From Thermoplasmata archaeon (GTDB lineage Archaea > Thermoplasmatota > E2 > DHVEG-1 > B18-G2), in the NCBI GenBank assembly GCA_021163455.1, contig JAGGWT010000135.1:1-14394 (forward strand): a stretch of 14,394 nt of DNA, in the 5' to 3' direction. The notes under the pieces are model-generated. The model was not told the DNA's origin. It did no database searches and saw nothing but the letters and a program-made list of their open reading frames with translations. Below are positions 12,194-14,394 of this stretch, one piece after another. A program made the translations under genes and the position numbers. Positions within the stretch are counted from its first letter, which is position 1. Each line of letters opens with the position of its first letter.

Positions 12194-13710
12194 TAGAGAT
12201 AGATGGCGACCATCTGAGAATAGAGGATGTAATTGCGGTTGCCAGGAATTTTGAAAAGGTTTGCATCAAAGCGGATGCAAAGAAAAAAATTGAAGAATCC
12301 AGAAAAATCGTTGAGAAGATTATAGAAGAGGAGAGGACGGTCTACGGGGTTTCTACAGGTTTTGGAGACCTTGTGAGAGTGAGGATAAACAGAAAGGATG
12401 TTGACACATTACAGCAGAATCTCGTGAGAAGCCATTCATGCGGGCATGGCAAACTTTTACCTACAGATCTTGTGAGAGCAATGATGCTACTGAGAGCAAA
12501 CTCTCTCGTTAAGGGTTACTCTGGAGTAAGATATGAACTTGTAGAACTCTTGGTCGGCATGCTGAACAACAGGATTCATCCATGCATCCCTGAGAGCGGC
12601 TCCGTCGGCGCCAGCGGCGACCTCATTCCTCTAGCGCATATTGCTTTGGCAGTTATAGGGGAAGGTGAGGTCGAGGTTGATGGCGAGATCGTCGGGGCGG
12701 ATGAAGGTCTAAAGAGAAAAGGACTGAAACCCATCAAATTGAAAGCAAAAGAAGGGCTGGCTTTAATAAATGGCACTCAATTGATGAATGCTTATCTCTG
12801 CTTTGCTATTCATAATATTCACAATCTTCTCAAGAACGCACAGATAGCAGGGATAATGAGCCTTGAAGCACTGAAAGGAACGGACCAGGCATTCAGAAAG
12901 GACATTCAGAAGTTGAGACCTCATGAGGGGCAGAAAAAATCGGCGGAGAATTTGTGGAATCTTCTTAGAGGTAGCGAAATTCTGAAATCACACAGGGACT
13001 GTCCCAAAGTTCAGGACCCTTACACTCTGAGATGTATGCCCCAGGTTTTTGGTGCCGTCTATGATGCCCTCGATTTTGCAAGGAAAATAGCTGAGGTGGA
13101 AATGAATTCGGTTACGGATAATCCTATAATTTTGAGAGAAAGTGGTGATGTGGTATCCGGTGGCAACTTTCATGGTCAGAATCTTGCTATGGTTCTTGAT
13201 TTCCTATCCATAGCAACATCCTATCTTGGATCGTTCAGTGAAAGAAGAATAGCAAGACTTGTGGACAGTAAACTTTCCGAACTCCCTCCTTTTCTAACCG
13301 ATAAAGGAGGACTTCATTCAGGTTTCATGATGCCGCATTATCTTGCTGCGTCTCTTGTAAATGAAAACAAAATTCTATCTCATCCGGCAAGTGTTGACAC
13401 CATACCTGTATCTGCAAATCAGGAAGATTTTGTCAGCATGGGTGCAAATGCTGGTAAAAAACTCATGAAAATCATTGATAATGTCCAGACAATAATAGCG
13501 ATAGAATATCTCGCATCAGCTCAGGCGCTGGAATTCTTAAAGCCCTTGAAACCATCCAGGGCCATACAGATAGCATTTAACCATATCAGAAAAAGAATCC
13601 AAAAATTGGATGTTGATAGAGCCATGTACAGAGATATTGAGATGATGAAGAATATGGTCAAGTCTGGTGAAATTGTGAGGGCAGTGGAGAAAGAGGTCAA
13701 ACTCCACTAA
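12190..13710 (+). CDS. hutH: Histidine ammonia-lyase (histidase)
   Basis: This enzyme removes ammonia from L-histidine to give urocanate, the first step of the Hut pathway. The 506-residue length matches bacterial HutH. The Ala141-Ser142-Gly143 triad in GSVGASGDLIPLAH cyclises to the MIO electrophile that drives catalysis. Other conserved parts are the N-terminal VYGVSTGFGDL loop (about 53-63) carrying the catalytic tyrosine, NGTQLMNA, the SVTDNPI segment followed by SGGNFHGQ, and the C-terminal SANQEDFVSMG. The start ATG overlaps the hutU stop (ATGA), so translation is coupled. No key residue is missing. Aromatic amino acid lyases that act on Phe or Tyr share the fold, but the context with hutU and hutI makes histidine the substrate. 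Confidence 0.97.
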   Translation: MIEIDGDHLRIEDVIAVARNFEKVCIKADAKKKIEESRKIVEKIIEEERTVYGVSTGFGDLVRVRINRKDVDTLQQNLVRSHSCGHGKLLPTDLVRAMMLLRANSLVKGYSGVRYELVELLVGMLNNRIHPCIPESGSVGASGDLIPLAHIALAVIGEGEVEVDGEIVGADEGLKRKGLKPIKLKAKEGLALINGTQLMNAYLCFAIHNIHNLLKNAQIAGIMSLEALKGTDQAFRKDIQKLRPHEGQKKSAENLWNLLRGSEILKSHRDCPKVQDPYTLRCMPQVFGAVYDALDFARKIAEVEMNSVTDNPIILRESGDVVSGGNFHGQNLAMVLDFLSIATSYLGSFSERRIARLVDSKLSELPPFLTDKGGLHSGFMMPHYLAASLVNENKILSHPASVDTIPVSANQEDFVSMGANAGKKLMKIIDNVQTIIAIEYLASAQALEFLKPLKPSRAIQIAFNHIRKRIQKLDVDRAMYRDIEMMKNMVKSGEIVRAVEKEVKLH

Positions 13711-13738
13711 ATCTTTCTCCAGAATTTCCAAACAATTA

Positions 13739-13748
13739 AAATTAAAAG
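13739..13748 (+). promoter_or_regulatory. TATA-like box of the membrane protein gene downstream of hutH
   Basis: AAATTAAAAG is centred about 29 bp before the ATG at 13772, predicting a separate leaderless transcript rather than simple read-through from hutH. The preceding T-rich stretch after the hutH stop could serve as a weak terminator. Confidence 0.45.
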
Positions 13749-13771
13749 TCCTATTACGTTGTAGTTGCGGA

Positions 13772-14188
13772 ATGGTAAGATTCAGATGGTTGCGGAACAG
13801 GTTGAAAGAGTTATCTCAATCTACCTTTATAGAAAGGATCCTGCTGGTTTTCCCCTTCTTTATCCTCGTTTTAGACCTCTACATGCTTCACCATGCTCTG
13901 AGTATCGGTGACCAGAAGATTATTGTCCCTGCCACATTGCTATTTATCTTTTCGGTAATGGAAATCATAGTGGCCTTTGATGAGATTCATGAACACGTTA
14001 TTGAGACATTGTCGGATAAGAAAATATCCAAAAAAGTGAGATCAGTAGTAAAAGGTTCCAAGCACAATATGACAGTGAAGAGAGCCATGGAACTCTCTCT
14101 GGAAAGATATCCCGAACTGAGGAAGTACAGGAGAAAACTTTATCATGTCATCTGTCGGGTGTTATCTGAGGAGATGGACGATGAATAG
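13772..14188 (+). CDS. Small membrane protein with cytoplasmic C-terminal domain, function unknown
   Basis: I do not recognise this family. The 138-residue product has a basic N-terminus (MVRFRWLRNRLK), two hydrophobic helices at about 22-42 and 49-69, and a C-terminal half of some 65 mostly charged residues predicted to be helical. The region KKISKKVRSVVKGSKHNMTVKRAMELSLERYPELRKYRRKL lies within residues 83-123, and its overall positive charge could contact nucleic acid or phospholipid. The ATG is supported by TATA spacing. The gene sits between hutH and hutI but has its own promoter, so a role in histidine uptake is only a guess; two helices are too few for a typical transporter. Its last 46 bases overlap the 3' end of hutI on the other strand. 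Confidence 0.7.
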   Translation: MVRFRWLRNRLKELSQSTFIERILLVFPFFILVLDLYMLHHALSIGDQKIIVPATLLFIFSVMEIIVAFDEIHEHVIETLSDKKISKKVRSVVKGSKHNMTVKRAMELSLERYPELRKYRRKLYHVICRVLSEEMDDE

Positions 14189-14394
14189 ACGATTCGACCA
14201 TCTTTTATGGTTGTATCAACAAGATTCACACCAAAATGATATGGGATGAATCTGTATGATGGACAGCTCATTATTATTACATCTGCAGATTTTCCTTTAT
14301 CCAGACTCCCTACTCTATGTGCTTCTCCCACAGCATAGGCAGCATTTATGGTTGCTCCCGCTATCGCCTCCTCCGGTAGCATATTCATGTAATA
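14143..14394 (-). CDS. hutI: Imidazolonepropionase (partial, N-terminal part beyond right edge)
   Basis: This is the third enzyme of histidine degradation, a metal-dependent amidohydrolase that opens the ring of imidazolone-5-propionate to N-formimino-L-glutamate. Only the last 83 residues are in the window. They match the family C-terminus: LPEEAIAGATINAAYAVG, then GSLDKGKSADVIIM, and the very characteristic YRFIPYHFGVNLVDTTIKDG before a short divergent tail (SSSISSDNTRQMT). The amidohydrolase metal ligands lie in the part that is not seen. It is transcribed towards hutUH and so is not in the same operon, but the three steps hutH-hutU-hutI are clustered. The stop at 14143-14145 lies inside the convergent membrane-protein gene. 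The assignment is strong despite the truncation. Confidence 0.93.
   Translation of the reverse strand, partial: YYMNMLPEEAIAGATINAAYAVGEAHRVGSLDKGKSADVIIMSCPSYRFIPYHFGVNLVDTTIKDGRIVYSSSISSDNTRQMT

Noticed and set aside
1..14394. Mobile element, defence system, CRISPR array or prophage as the hidden system
   Set aside because: No direct repeat arrays, transposase/integrase-like frames, terminal inverted repeats or target duplications were seen; all sizeable genes are housekeeping, transport or metabolic.

Overview
This window comes from an archaeon, most likely a euryarchaeote of the Thermoplasmatota type (the phylum is an inference, moderate to low confidence). The archaeal assignment rests on an archaeal fructose-1,6-bisphosphate aldolase/phosphatase, a membrane-anchored LonB protease, a stand-alone Sm-like protein (SmAP), an archaeal NMN adenylyltransferase and a geranylgeranyl-reductase-type flavoprotein. 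It also rests on AT-rich TATA-like boxes sitting about 26-30 bp before most first-gene start codons. Arginine is written mainly as AGA/AGG and many isoleucines as ATA, which would suit a thermophile. I see no transposase, integrase, phage gene, CRISPR array, tRNA or rRNA.

Left part (1-2344). The minus strand carries the 5' part of fbp (cut by the left edge) and, upstream of it, an MscS channel gene. A divergent plus-strand gene encodes a secreted or membrane-anchored Ig-like/BACON-like protein. It ends five bases from a convergent small two-helix membrane-protein gene (2350-2721, minus).

Second block (2773-5957, minus). This is a tight three-gene operon: a bactofilin-like beta-helix protein, a YchF-family GTPase with a TGS domain, and a geranylgeranyl-reductase-like flavoprotein. 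The gaps are only a few bases. A 63-bp divergent promoter region with two abutting TATA boxes separates it from an MFS transporter gene (plus). A small membrane protein gene (minus) converges on the transporter.

Third block (7584-10453, plus). lonB overlaps an NMN adenylyltransferase gene by one base. An SmAP gene with its own promoter follows, and then a short GC-rich hairpin region with its own TATA box and T-run that looks like an unannotated small RNA. Its loop contains 13 nt exactly complementary to the Shine-Dalgarno leader of the two-helix membrane gene at 2350-2721. That gene is one of the few first genes here with a leader at all.

Right block (10521-14394). This is histidine catabolism. 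hutU and hutH overlap by 4 bp on the plus strand, behind a perfect 9-bp inverted repeat placed at the predicted transcription start. The C-terminal part of hutI is on the minus strand at the right edge. It overlaps, tail to tail, a small membrane-protein gene of unknown function. HutH deaminates histidine to urocanate, HutU hydrates it to imidazolonepropionate, and HutI opens the ring to formiminoglutamate; the next enzyme is not in the window.
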